From contig NZ_CP107976.1 of the NCBI RefSeq assembly GCF_036099295.1, positions 5,084,001 through 5,148,000 on the forward strand: a stretch of 64,000 nt of DNA, read 5' to 3'. A program made the translations under genes and the position numbers. Source of the DNA: Streptomyces sp. NBC_00358 (lineage in GTDB: Bacteria > Actinomycetota > Actinomycetes > Streptomycetales > Streptomycetaceae). The notes beneath the pieces are model-generated. The model saw only the letters and a list, made by a program, of their open reading frames with translations. It ran no database searches and was not told the DNA's origin. Shown piece by piece: positions 34,301 through 42,319 of this stretch. Position 1 is the stretch's first letter. Every line of letters starts with the position of its first letter.

Positions 34301-35129
34301 CGAGCCAGGTCACGCGGTGCAGGCCGACCGCCGACTTTCCGGTGCCGGGGCCGCCCTGGACGACGAGGACGTCCGCGGGCGAACCGGTGACCAGGGCCAT
34401 CTGGTCACGTCTGATCGTCTCGACGATGTCCCGCATCCGGCCACTGCGGGACCGGCGCAGTTCGCGCAGGAGGAACTCGTCGACGGGCTGCGGCTTTTGA
34501 CGCCGTCTGCCGGTGCCGCGGCGTGGCGAGGGGATGGCACGCGGCCGTCCGTCGTCCCCCGCGGCGGGTGGGACGGTGCTGTCTTCCGGCTTCTCGGGGG
34601 CTTCGAGAGGAGCGGGCTCCTCTTCCAGGACCGACGGTGACGCGGCCTCCCCGCCGAGTCCCGGAGTGCCGGTGTACGGGCCCGCGGCCGGGGTGATCTC
34701 GTCCAGGAAGTCCTCGACCGTACGCTCGGCGCAGCGCAGCCGGCGCCGCAGGAGTACGTCGCCAGGGGTCTCCGGCCGGGCGTTCTGCCAGCTCACGGCG
34801 ATCGGGTTCGTCCAAGAGACCACCACCTGATCGCGGGTCTCGGTGTCGAAGACATGGCGTCGCCCGACATAGAACGTCTCCGGCTCGGAGCCGTCGCCCT
34901 CCTGGATGTCGACGCGGCTGATGACCAGGGCCTCGCCCCCGAGACCGCCGTACTCCTCCGCCGTGCTCTCCGCTTTCCTGCGGACCGCGACGCTGTCCTT
35001 GCCGGTCGCGGAGGCCGTGGCCGCCGATGGCGAGGTCATCTCCGCGAGCCGGGCCTCGTAGCAGTCGTAGGCGCGGTCCACTGCCTTCTGCTCGTTGGCG
35101 ATGACCGTGTCCCGTGGTGTCGTGCTCAC
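31326..35129 (-). CDS. HelD/UvrD-like SF1 helicase with extended C-terminus
   Basis: 1267 residues. The SF1 motifs are complete: Walker A VVQGGPGTGKSAVGLH (near residue 260), DEAQDLTP (near 530), GDLAQATG, NTSYRVPAEI, KGMEFDHVLVLEP and QLYVALTRSTQTL. The coiled-coil N-terminus and YVGRRHVFD-type domain before Walker A are as in HelD, which removes or recycles RNA polymerase using ATP. Unlike ordinary HelD (~700-770 residues) it continues for ~500 residues: Ser/Leu- and Gly/Thr-rich linkers, a middle domain, a Pro/Glu/Ser repeat tract, and a last ~120-residue domain of unknown type. GTG 35129 follows AGGAGGGG. DNA repeats inside are in frame. Confidence 0.82.
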   Translation of the reverse strand: MSTTPRDTVIANEQKAVDRAYDCYEARLAEMTSPSAATASATGKDSVAVRRKAESTAEEYGGLGGEALVISRVDIQEGDGSEPETFYVGRRHVFDTETRDQVVVSWTNPIAVSWQNARPETPGDVLLRRRLRCAERTVEDFLDEITPAAGPYTGTPGLGGEAASPSVLEEEPAPLEAPEKPEDSTVPPAAGDDGRPRAIPSPRRGTGRRRQKPQPVDEFLLRELRRSRSGRMRDIVETIRRDQMALVTGSPADVLVVQGGPGTGKSAVGLHRVTWLVNNDHFRAQDILVVGPHQNFLEYVGRVLPTLGTRNVTAVQLARLWEGEIQGADSTAARLVKSDERMAAVLRRRVESECRPEALDTVISTPSHAQDEPAFVVIVGGTSLRLPRSEVLGLLQDARGGPNGHRARRDRFRTLLVDRLLGELVRVAPRRSRDTTVRRELERNRQVTTLVERVWPALSPEEALRGLLNSPTRLRECASGILDEGEQASLQRPKADSAAEEPWTIDDLVCLEELRFLIAGETPQRYRHIVVDEAQDLTPMQARSLRRRCPTGSMTVLGDLAQATGPHSYTAWDELGGILSAQGDWRVAELNTSYRVPAEIMEFVAPLARAVAPSLPYPTAVRRAGAEAVRLVSTTPWELLDDAATRTARLVSTDDGRSPRSVAVIVPDDSDWLEEVRRRVDLVAGMTEETLRTVSVLPAAQAKGMEFDHVLVLEPTTIADRGPAGLRQLYVALTRSTQTLTVLHTTPLPIELGASDDRTDGATDRGTTGGTDRGTNGGTNSGTGDGGSGEVPPVPTYLTPISLPSLSSLISLPSLSSLPSSTSSTTDALPVGTAVEVRVLGPGPGSHWKVKALAPATERTLLLVPRHGEPAPTAGSRLDGWVTRNEGQVSLVSAGDFGRRPISARMAPRYDAALGVLGSIVHGDCATPPEMTALLAELKGMAGRCLRRDRVDWLSVWRLLGSADRDRLSELADLAQRARQAVGSDLPGLRAALPDDPAFRDWTDALDRARHELRQRAGTEPAPGPDPEPRPGPEPVREPESVRGPESVRGPESVQEPDTVPGPDSAPGPGTTPGADPARPEAITAASTEPRTTHEQKDSDSMNTTALQATDSANDSATDSAPSDGRATWSGELARHLAVEAGADRDCNTHEAVRFELKAALLRAGLRPSDSAVADVVLDGPDGFLRYEVLGAGRSGYPHLRAGAVRLLELDRMERRSADTRYLVLSEPPAESWAPDAIRNAFDVHVVWRTAEGWHGPDARTALRLTD
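31966..32036. repeat. In-frame 18-bp repeat in the helicase gene
   Basis: TACGGACTCCGGTCCTCG-type units recur about four times, encoding (on the minus strand) the hexapeptide series P-E-S-V-R-G. They form part of the Pro/Glu-rich linker before the last domain. Confidence 0.85.
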
Positions 35130-35634
35130 GTGTGTCCCCTCCTGGCAGCGCCCCTCGCGCCGACGCGGGCCGGGCCCGCCTCCCCTGTCACAGAGGTAGC
35201 AGAATCCGTGGGTCAGACCACGGTCAATCGGACAACAGAGCTGTAATCGCGCAGACTTCGGTCCGGCGCGAGCGCATCCGGTCCTTAGGGGTCCCGCACG
35301 GTCCTCCGAGAGATCGCGAAGGACCGGCCCACCGGGATTCCGCCCGGGTCCATCGGGATCGCGGACGGTGCTCCGCTTCGACAGGCGGCAGCGTGTGAGG
35401 GGCCGCGTCCGCCGAGCCGGAGCCCGTGCGTACACTGCGCGCAATTGTCTGTGACCTGTCGGGGGAGGCGTCCGCGACGGCCGCCGCCAGGCCGATCAGG
35501 GCCCGGCGGCCGGACGCCGGGCACCGGCTGCTGACAGTCGGTCGTGGCCGCCACCACGAACACGTCGGGGACGTCCAGCGCCAGGGTCACCGCGACCTCG
35601 GACAGGTACTGGCGCTCCGAGTTTCTGGAGAGAG
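35130..35634. other. Divergent intergenic region, helicase and secreted protein
   Basis: 505 bases serving the helicase and the secreted-protein gene as promoter region. A minus-strand stretch at about 35500-35600 reads like a protein fragment (LALDVPDVFVVAATTD) but has no start, ribosome site or continuation, so I do not call a gene. Confidence 0.45.
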
Positions 35635-36402
35635 ATGCGTATACGTACCGCCGCGGCCGCTGCCGTCGGCACCTTCGCGCTGCTGTCGTTCCTGACTCCC
35701 GCGGCGCACGCGGACACGAGGAAGGGTGACACCGCCTTCACCTCGCTGGCCTTCAGCAGGACCACCGTCGACGTCGGCGTCAGCGCGACCCAGACGATGA
35801 CGGTCACGGCCACCGCCAAGGACGGGTCCGGGATCAAGGACATCTACGGAGCCAAGCTGGTGAGCCCCGACAGCCGGGTCATCCACGCCGGCTCCGCCGC
35901 CTGCACGAAGCCCTCGTCGACGACGAGGAAGTGCGTCTTCAAGTACAGCCTGGACCCTCACGGCACCGACTACTACGACCTCAAGAACAGCTCGGCCGGG
36001 ACCTGGCAATTCACCGCGGAGGCCGCCGCCATGGACGGGGACTTCTACGAACTCCAGACCGGCGCTCCGGTGAAGATCAAACGGTACGCCGAGTTGGCGG
36101 CCGCGCAGGCCTCGCCCGAGCCCGTCGTCAAGGGCCACACCCTCACCGTCACCGGGACGCTGACCCGGGCGAGCTGGGACACCAACGTGTACGCGGGGTA
36201 CGGCGGCCAGCCGGTGGCGCTCCAGTTCAAGAAGTCCGGCTCCTCGACGTACGGCACGGTCAAGACCGTGAGCACGGACAGCAGCGGCAAGCTCAGGACG
36301 ACGGTCACCGCGAACTCTTCCGGCACCTGGCGCTGGAAGTTCGCCGGCACCGGCACCACCAGCGGTGCGACCGCTTCCGGCGACAGCGTCGCCCTCCGCT
36401 AG
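35635..36402 (+). CDS. Secreted Ig-like protein (DUF5707-like)
   Basis: 255 residues. A signal peptide (RTAAAAAVGTFALLSFLTPA, cleavage AHA-D near residue 27) precedes two beta-rich domains: the first with a Cys pair (SAACTKP, RKCVF) and the second starting near SPEPVVKGHTLTVTGTLTRA. The pattern fits an uncharacterised Streptomyces family of exported proteins; the name DUF5707 is my best match. It may be a structural or adhesive cell-surface protein. GGAGAG lies close before the ATG. It is the intact partner of the decayed copy at 29131-29889, oriented oppositely. Confidence 0.72.
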   Translation: MRIRTAAAAAVGTFALLSFLTPAAHADTRKGDTAFTSLAFSRTTVDVGVSATQTMTVTATAKDGSGIKDIYGAKLVSPDSRVIHAGSAACTKPSSTTRKCVFKYSLDPHGTDYYDLKNSSAGTWQFTAEAAAMDGDFYELQTGAPVKIKRYAELAAAQASPEPVVKGHTLTVTGTLTRASWDTNVYAGYGGQPVALQFKKSGSSTYGTVKTVSTDSSGKLRTTVTANSSGTWRWKFAGTGTTSGATASGDSVALR

Positions 36403-36490
36403 ATCCGGTGGATCCCGATGATCCCGTCCGGGGCGCGTGGATCCGGTCGGGGGCGCGCCTCCGACCCGTGCGCCCGACCCGTTCAAGGGC

Positions 36491-36521
36491 GAAGGGCCCC
36501 GTCACGACGACGGGGCCCTTC
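36491..36521. terminator. Bidirectional terminator hairpin
   Basis: GAAGGGCCCCGTC (36491-36503) and GACGGGGCCCTTC (36509-36521) pair perfectly around a 5-base loop, between the converging secreted-protein and cysteine-rich genes. Confidence 0.75.
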
Positions 36522-36547
36522 TGGACGTACTGGACGTAGGTGAGCGG

Positions 36548-36700
36548 TCAGCCGCACTGGCAGGGGTTGCCCGACTGGCAGCCGCAGCCGCAGCCGGAGC
36601 CGCAGCCGCAGGCGCCGAACAAAGGGAGGCTTTTGATCTCGGCGGGCTGTTGGGTGTCACGGTCCTGCGTCGGATCGGGCGTGCTGGGAGATTCGGCCAT
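36548..36700 (-). CDS. Cysteine-rich 50-residue peptide
   Basis: 50 residues: an acidic/polar leader (MAESPSTPDPTQDRDTQQPA) and a C-terminal third made almost only of Cys, Gly and small polar residues (CGCGSGCGCGC, then NPCQCG), seven cysteines in about 20 residues. GGAGGG stands 4 bases before the ATG at 36700, one of the best ribosome sites in the window, which makes the gene credible despite its size. It could be a metallothionein-like metal-binding peptide or the precursor of a modified peptide; no modification enzyme is nearby. Its position between a secreted protein and phoU gives no further clue. Confidence 0.65.
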   Translation of the reverse strand: MAESPSTPDPTQDRDTQQPAEIKSLPLFGACGCGSGCGCGCQSGNPCQCG

Positions 36701-36950
36701 GGGTCCCTCCTTCAGGCACGGAGGCGTGCCGCGCACACCGCGCCGCACAGCTCCTGTCGCCCATCTCATGCCCAGCCTGGCGGGCGCATCAACGGCGCAC
36801 TGAGGCGTCTCGCGCGCCCGGAGCGGGAATCCCACGCGGGGCGGACCAGGAGCAGGGCGTGCTGCCCTCGGCCGCCCCGGGAAAGAGCGGGGCCCAGCCG
36901 TCCCCGACCGGGAACTGCTGGGCCCGCAGGTCGCGTCCGCCCCGAGAGGG

Positions 36951-37640
36951 CTACGCGCCCTCCACCCCCGTGACCGGCTGGATGTCCGACTGGAGCTCGT
37001 CGGCGTGTTCGCCCGTGACCAGGTAGACGACGCGCTTGGCGACCGAGACGGCGTGGTCGGCGAAGCGCTCGTAGTAGCGGCCGAGGAGGGTGACGTCGAC
37101 GGCGGTCTCGATGCCGTGCTTCCACTTGTCGTCCAGCAGGTGCTGGAAGAGCGTGCGGTGCAGGAGGTCCATCTCGTCGTCGTCCTGCTCCAGCTGCATC
37201 GCCAGGTCGACGTCCTTGGTGATGATGACCTCGGCCGCCTTGGCCATCAGGCGCTGGGCGAGCTGGCCCATCTCCAGGATCGTGGCGTGCAGGTCGTGCG
37301 GGATGGCGCGGTCGGGGAAACGGAGCCGGGCCAGCTTGGCCACGTGCTGGGCCAGGTCGCCGGAGCGCTCCAGGTCGGCCGACATCCGCAGCGAGGTGAC
37401 GACGATACGGAGATCCGTCGCCACCGGCTGCTGGCGGGCCAGCAGGGCTATCGCGCGGGCCTCCAGCTCGTGCTGGAGATCGTCGACCTTCTGGTCGGCA
37501 GCGATCACGCTCTCGGCCAGCTTCAGATCGGAGTCGAGGATCGCCGTCGTGGCGCGCCCGATCGCCGACCCGACGAGCCGGGCCATCTCGACCAGGCCGT
37601 CGCCGATCGAGTCAAGTTCCTCGTGATACGCGTCACGCAT
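36951..37640 (-). CDS. phoU: Phosphate-transport system regulator PhoU
   Basis: 229 residues forming the two symmetrical three-helix bundles of PhoU, with the metal-site motifs DLRIVVTSLRMSADLERSGD near residue 80 and LLGRYYERFADHAVSVAKR near residue 185. PhoU links phosphate uptake to PhoR activity and dampens the Pho response when phosphate is plentiful. It diverges from phoR across 243 bases that carry the candidate PHO box, so it is probably a PhoP target. Cytosolic, peripheral to the membrane. Confidence 0.96.
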   Translation of the reverse strand: MRDAYHEELDSIGDGLVEMARLVGSAIGRATTAILDSDLKLAESVIAADQKVDDLQHELEARAIALLARQQPVATDLRIVVTSLRMSADLERSGDLAQHVAKLARLRFPDRAIPHDLHATILEMGQLAQRLMAKAAEVIITKDVDLAMQLEQDDDEMDLLHRTLFQHLLDDKWKHGIETAVDVTLLGRYYERFADHAVSVAKRVVYLVTGEHADELQSDIQPVTGVEGA

Positions 37641-37777
37641 GTGGTTGTCCCTCTCGTACGTCAGCTTCGGGGGTCCGGGGTCCGGGACCGTGCTGTTCCG
37701 GCCACCGCCCGGCGGCCGGAGGGACCCGAGAACCCCACGCTCCCACGTTCGGACCCGTACGCGTCCGTTTCCGGCAC

Positions 37778-37810
37778 CTCAAGTGAATCAACACTGGCTC
37801 CTGGGTGAAC
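37778..37810 (-). promoter_or_regulatory. Candidate PHO box (11-bp direct repeats)
   Basis: On the minus strand three consecutive 11-mers read GTTCACCCAGG, AGCCAGTGTTG, ATTCACTTGAG. The first and third match the Streptomyces PhoP direct-repeat unit (GTTCACC-like) in correct 22-base phase; the middle one is degenerate. The site lies between phoU and phoR, where PhoP binding is known in S. coelicolor. Confidence 0.6.
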
Positions 37811-37883
37811 TCTGGGCGACGAGTGTTCGAGCTCGCACCCGGATGGCTGTGGCCAGGAGCGACGGCATGCCTAACCTGGGTGC

Positions 37884-39161
37884 ATGGACGTGAACGCGGC
37901 GGTCGCCGCAGCGGCAGCGATCGCCGGAGTACTGACCGGTGTCATCGCCATGCTGGCGTTCCGCTGGAGCGAGCGCGACCAGAAACGCCCGACCCGCACT
38001 TCTCTGCACACGGACGCGGTCCTTCCGCCCGGTGTCGACACCGTGCTGTCGGTTCTCAGGTCCTCGGCGGTCGTACTCGACGAAGCGGACGCCGTGGTCA
38101 AGGCCAGCTCGGCGGCTTATGCCCTCGGACTGGTGCGCGGCGGGAAACTCGCCGTCGAACCGATGATCAACATGGCGCGTGACACCCGTCGTGACGGGGA
38201 GATACGTCAGGTGGAGCTGGACCTGCCCAGAAGGGGCACGGGGAGGGGTGAGGCCCTCGCGGTCTCCGCGCGGGTGGCTCCCCTCGGATCGCGCCTGGTC
38301 CTCCTTCTCGTCGAGGACCTGACGGAGGCGCGCCGCATCGAAGCCGTACGGCGGGATTTCGTCGCGAACGTGAGCCATGAGCTCAAGACTCCCGTCGGGG
38401 CGCTCTCCCTGCTCTCCGAGGCTGTCATGGACGCTTCGGACGATCCGGAGGCCGTCGAGCGTTTCGCCGGGCGGATGCAGATAGAGGCCACCCGGCTCAC
38501 CAACCTCGTCCAGGAGCTCATCGACCTGTCGAGGGTGCAGAACGACGACCCCCTGGAGGACGCCGAGCCGGTCCGCGTCGACGAGCTGGTCGCCGAGGCG
38601 ATCGACCGCTGCCGCCACCAGGCCGGCGCGAAACAGATCACCATGGCCGCCGGCGGCACCGCCGACCTGAGCCTGTGGGGCAACCGGGGCCAGCTCGCCG
38701 CGGCCCTCGGCAACCTCGTCGAGAACGCCGTCAACTACTCGCCCGCCCGCACCCGCGTCGGCATAGCCGCCCGCCGGGTGACCGCGCCCGGCGGGGAACA
38801 CATCGAGATCGCCGTGACCGACCAGGGCATCGGCATCTCGGAGAAGGACAAGGAGCGCGTCTTCGAGCGCTTCTACCGAGTCGACCCGGCCCGCTCCCGT
38901 GCCACCGGCGGCACGGGCCTCGGGCTGGCGATCGTCAAGCACGTGGCCGCCTCGCACGGCGGGGAGGTCACGGTGTGGAGCTCCGAGGGTCAGGGCTCCA
39001 CGTTCACCCTGCGGCTGCCGGAGGCGAGTGCGGCCCGCGACCGCGTGACCGATCACCACATGCCCGGACTCGACGAAGAGGACGAGACCGGGCAGCCCGA
39101 CGGGACGACCACCGTCACATCCCCGTACGAACCGCTTCCTGCCCCGGAGGTCCTTCCGTGA
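37884..39161 (+). CDS. phoR: Phosphate-sensing histidine kinase PhoR
   Basis: 425 residues. A single N-terminal membrane helix (residues ~4-27) is followed by a PAS-like region, the dimerisation/phospho-acceptor motif FVANVSHELKTP (His165) and an ATP-binding domain with NLVENAVNYSP, DQGIGI, FERFYRVD and GTGLGLAI. Under phosphate limitation PhoR phosphorylates PhoP. The basic/acidic C-terminal tail is disordered. TAACCT ends 6 bases before the ATG, so the transcript is leaderless. The stop overlaps the GTG of phoP by 4 bases, giving translational coupling. It is the counterpart of mycobacterial senX3. Confidence 0.95.
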   Translation: MDVNAAVAAAAAIAGVLTGVIAMLAFRWSERDQKRPTRTSLHTDAVLPPGVDTVLSVLRSSAVVLDEADAVVKASSAAYALGLVRGGKLAVEPMINMARDTRRDGEIRQVELDLPRRGTGRGEALAVSARVAPLGSRLVLLLVEDLTEARRIEAVRRDFVANVSHELKTPVGALSLLSEAVMDASDDPEAVERFAGRMQIEATRLTNLVQELIDLSRVQNDDPLEDAEPVRVDELVAEAIDRCRHQAGAKQITMAAGGTADLSLWGNRGQLAAALGNLVENAVNYSPARTRVGIAARRVTAPGGEHIEIAVTDQGIGISEKDKERVFERFYRVDPARSRATGGTGLGLAIVKHVAASHGGEVTVWSSEGQGSTFTLRLPEASAARDRVTDHHMPGLDEEDETGQPDGTTTVTSPYEPLPAPEVLP

Positions 39162-39838
39162 CCCGTGTGCTCGTCGTCGAGGACGAGGAGTCCTTCTCCG
39201 ACGCCCTGTCGTACATGCTCCGCAAGGAGGGCTTCGAGGTCGCCATCGCGACCACCGGGCCCGACGGACTCGACGAGTTCGAGCGCAACGGCGCCGACCT
39301 CGTTCTCCTCGACCTGATGCTGCCGGGGCTGCCCGGCACCGAAGTGTGCCGCCAGCTCCGCGGCCGCTCCAACGTGCCGGTGATCATGGTCACCGCCAAG
39401 GACAGCGAGATCGACAAGGTGGTCGGGCTCGAAATAGGAGCCGACGACTACGTCACCAAGCCCTTCTCCTCCCGGGAGCTGGTCGCCCGTATCCGGGCCG
39501 TCCTGCGCCGCCGTGGGGAGCCGGAGGAGGTCGCCCCGGCGGCGCTGGAGGCCGGTCCCGTCCGGATGGACGTCGACCGGCACGTGGTCACCGTCTCCGG
39601 CGGCAAGGTCGACCTCCCGCTGAAGGAGTTCGACCTCCTGGAGATGCTGCTGCGCAACGCGGGCCGTGTGCTGACCCGGATGCAGCTCATCGACCGGGTC
39701 TGGGGTGCCGACTACGTCGGTGACACCAAGACCCTCGACGTCCACGTCAAGCGCCTGCGCGCGAAGATCGAGCCGGACCCGGGCGCGCCCCGGTACCTGG
39801 TGACGGTGCGCGGTCTCGGCTACAAGTTCGAGCCGTAA
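39158..39838 (+). CDS. phoP: Phosphate response regulator PhoP
   Basis: 226 residues, OmpR-type regulator. Receiver domain with acidic pair EDE near the start, phospho-acceptor Asp52 (LLDLMLPG), Thr of MVTAKD and Lys of VTKPF; winged-helix DNA-binding domain from residue ~125 with LDVHVKRLRAKIEPDP. PhoP activates phosphate-scavenging genes and, in Streptomyces, represses much secondary metabolism. The start GTG overlaps the phoR stop (GTGA). A 24-bp perfect stem follows. Counterpart of mycobacterial RegX3. Confidence 0.96.
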   Translation: MTRVLVVEDEESFSDALSYMLRKEGFEVAIATTGPDGLDEFERNGADLVLLDLMLPGLPGTEVCRQLRGRSNVPVIMVTAKDSEIDKVVGLEIGADDYVTKPFSSRELVARIRAVLRRRGEPEEVAPAALEAGPVRMDVDRHVVTVSGGKVDLPLKEFDLLEMLLRNAGRVLTRMQLIDRVWGADYVGDTKTLDVHVKRLRAKIEPDPGAPRYLVTVRGLGYKFEP

Positions 39839-39867
39839 ACCGGCCCCACCTCACCGTGCGTGTGGTG

Positions 39868-39919
39868 CGTACGACGAAGGGCGGGACCCCTGGAGAGGGG
39901 TCCCGCCCTTCGTCGTACG
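39868..39919. terminator. Long perfect terminator hairpin after phoRP
   Basis: Two 24-base arms (39868-39891 and 39896-39919, starting CGTACGACGAAGGGCGGG) pair without mismatch around GGAG. It is the longest perfect stem in the window and separates phoRP from the converging lipoprotein gene. Confidence 0.85.
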
Positions 39920-40019
39920 GGAAGTGCCGCGCGAGTCGTACGGGACTGCTGCGAGCGTGCACGCGCCCGGTGCGGGCCCGGACGCGTGGGCCGGGCCCGG
40001 TGTCGCGCCCGGCCTCAGC

Positions 40020-40673
40020 TCACTGCGAGGCGGACGCGGTGGCCGTGGCGCTCGACGACGCGGAGGTGCCGGGCTTGCCCGACGTGGACGCGGACGGTGA
40101 GCCCGTGGCCGACCCGGACGGCGAGGTGGCCGGGGTGGCGGACGCGGTCGGCGCCGCCGGGATGTCGCTCGGGCCCCACTTGGAGAAGTAGCTCGCGGCC
40201 GGGACGACGTAGGCGCTCAGGCTCACGTCACCGGTCTTGCTGAAGGCGAACGTGACCTTCTGGACGCTGCCGTTCAGGACGGTTCCGGAGGGGCTGGACA
40301 GGGCCGCGGAGGCGTTGCCCTTGCCGCCGAGGACGATCGAGCCGCCGGCCGGGACGGTCAGCTTGCCCTTGCCGCCGGCGGGCGTGATCTGGGCGGTGCC
40401 CTCGCCCTCGACGTTGATCGAGTCCAGGGTCTGCGCGGTGGTGCCGTTGTTGAACAGCGTCGCGGAGATCACCGCCGGACCGGTGGCCTTCACATCGGGC
40501 TGGGTGATGACGAGCGCGTTCTGGACCTTGATGTCGCCCACGGAGGTGGCCGCGTTGTCCGGCTTGACCTCCAACGTCTGGGCGTCGCTGCCGGCACCGC
40601 ACGCGGCGAGTGAGGCGATCGAGAACGCGATGACGGCGGCGGCGGGAGTGCCGCGTCGAAGGCTGCTGCTCAC
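40020..40673 (-). CDS. Lipoprotein next to phoRP
   Basis: 217 residues with a lipoprotein signal (lipobox SLAAC, Cys near residue 25). The mature part has a beta-sandwich pattern with NNGTTAQTLDSINVEGEG and IVLGGKGNA, then a low-complexity Ser/Ala/Pro/Thr tail of ~45 residues. The central pattern resembles the PCu(A)C/DUF461-like domains used by copper chaperones, but the metal-binding His/Met residues are not evident. It is anchored outside the membrane. GTG start at 40673, with AAGGAG about 12 bases upstream. Confidence 0.75.
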   Translation of the reverse strand: MSSSLRRGTPAAAVIAFSIASLAACGAGSDAQTLEVKPDNAATSVGDIKVQNALVITQPDVKATGPAVISATLFNNGTTAQTLDSINVEGEGTAQITPAGGKGKLTVPAGGSIVLGGKGNASAALSSPSGTVLNGSVQKVTFAFSKTGDVSLSAYVVPAASYFSKWGPSDIPAAPTASATPATSPSGSATGSPSASTSGKPGTSASSSATATASASQ

Positions 40674-41489
40674 GGCGGCGGCAACTCCTTGAACGTGGGC
40701 GAAGCAGGGCGGCTTCTGTGTAAAGCCGTCCTAAGGGTCTGTCAGCGGCCTTAGGTTACCGATCCGTTCCCGCGCGATCGCACCCGACCCTCCCCAAGCC
40801 GCCGACTTTGCCCGTCCGAGGGGTGAACGAGGGGGGTCCGGGGGCCGGTGGCGGGCCGAGGGCGGCGATCGGGACACGCGTACGGGCCGATCGGCGCGCG
40901 GGCCCACGGCCACTGGCGCGCGTGCGCCCACGAGCTCCGGTGCGCGGGTGTCCGCGGGCTCCGGTACGCATGCGCCCATGGGCTCCGGTGCGCCGGGTGT
41001 GCGCCCCGTTGTTCACCCTCCGCCCATCCGGCGCGTCGGCTACTTTGATCGCGCGCTCGTCCGCCATTCACATAAGTTCCGCCGACTTAGGTTGCGCATT
41101 TCGTGGAATGAATGCCCGGCTCTCCGAAAAATGGATCACGGGGTCATCGAGGGCCGATGAGTACGTGATCATCGAACCCCTTGATCAATTCCGGATTCGT
41201 CTCGTACTCGGCTCCGCCCATCGAACGGAGTAGCGGAAGTCGCGCTCTTGGTGCCGGACAAAACGGGATGTTCGGAGCCTGGTCACGGCCTCCGGGTGTG
41301 TGTAACGTACGCGTTTCACTCCGCATGGACAGCCGCTCCGACCTGCGAATACCCTCTTCCGCTCGCCCCTCGCAGCACGTTCCTGTTGCGGTTGTCAAGC
41401 CCCGAGATATGCCCTGACCTGCGAAAACGCCATTCAGAAGACGCCGTTTCCGTGTTACTCTGGATAGCCACGGAAGGGGTACCTGTCAC
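40674..41489. other. Long gene-free region upstream of carD
   Basis: 816 bases. The first half (about 40860-41010) has degenerate ~24-bp repeats around GGGCTCCGGTGCGC. The second half (41040-41489) is clearly poorer in GC than its surroundings and includes GTTACTCTGGATAGCC shortly before carD, a plausible promoter. The frames present are composition artefacts. A regulatory RNA or several promoters could be here but I cannot support one. Confidence 0.45.
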
Positions 41490-41972
41490 ATGACGTTCAA
41501 GGTTGGCGACACCGTGGTCTATCCCCATCACGGGGCCGCGCTGATCGAGGCCATCGAAACTCGCCAGATCAAAGGCGTGGACAAGACCTACTTGGTGCTG
41601 AAGGTCGCCCAGGGTGACCTGACGGTACGTGTGCCAGCGGACAATGCGGAGTTCGTCGGCGTACGTGATGTGGTCGGTCAGGACGGGCTGGACCGGGTCT
41701 TCGAGGTGCTGCGCGCGCCGTACGCCGAGGAGCCCACGAACTGGTCGCGTCGCTACAAGGCAAATCTGGAGAAGCTCGCCTCCGGCGATGTCATCAAGGT
41801 CGCGGAAGTCGTGCGTGACCTGTGGCGTCGTGAGCGCGAGCGCGGACTCTCCGCAGGTGAGAAGCGCATGCTCGCCAAGGCGCGCCAGATTCTGGTGAGC
41901 GAGCTCGCCCTCGCGGAGAACACCAACGAGGACAAGGCCGAGGCCCTGCTCGACGAGGTTCTCGCGTCCTGA
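41490..41972 (+). CDS. carD: CarD/CdnL RNA-polymerase-binding regulator
   Basis: 160 residues, the standard length. N-terminal RNA-polymerase-interacting domain (FKVGDTVVYPHHGAALIEAI, a Tudor-like fold) and helical C-terminal DNA-contacting domain (WSRRYKANLEKLASGD, GEKRMLAKARQILVSELALA). CarD stabilises open promoter complexes, mainly at rRNA and housekeeping promoters, and is essential in mycobacteria. GGAAGGGG precedes the ATG. The conserved order carD-ispD-ispF-cysS-rlmB holds here. Confidence 0.95.
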   Translation: MTFKVGDTVVYPHHGAALIEAIETRQIKGVDKTYLVLKVAQGDLTVRVPADNAEFVGVRDVVGQDGLDRVFEVLRAPYAEEPTNWSRRYKANLEKLASGDVIKVAEVVRDLWRRERERGLSAGEKRMLAKARQILVSELALAENTNEDKAEALLDEVLAS

Positions 41973-42319
41973 CGCCGGCTCAGTCGCCGAGACGCCAGCC
42001 GTCTTGACGTACGCCCAAGCCCGCGCAGCAGCGCAATGAAATGCCGCGGTGCCCGATGACGCAATTGCTGTCGCCGGGCGCTGCGGCATGTTCGTACCCG
42101 CGCCCATTCGGTGGAACCGGACGTTCACCCGGCATCGGCATTCCCGCGGTATACCGGCGTATCCGATACTTGGGGTGCCGACCCGGGCCCTCGACTCGAC
42201 CGGATGTCACGGAAGGGTCCGGTCAAGGCGTCGCGCCCGGTGCTCCCCCAGCTCTCCGAGCAGGGGGTACCCCCAGGCCATACCCACCCGGGTCGAGCAC
42301 ACAAACCTGACAGGAACCG
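41973..42319. other. Intergenic region carD-ispD
   Basis: 347 bases with no gene. A possible promoter for the ispD operon lies around GTATACCGGCGTATCCGATA (about 42149-42168). A hairpin-like stretch CCCCCAGCTCTCCGAGCAGGGGG follows at about 42244-42267. Confidence 0.4.

Noticed and set aside
35285..35600. Minus-strand fragment reading LALDVPDVFVVAATTD
   Set aside because: Protein-like for about 20 residues only, without start, ribosome site or continuation.
41040..41489. GC-poorer stretch before carD as foreign DNA or a gene
   Set aside because: No frame with start signal or protein pattern; lower GC is normal for a promoter region.
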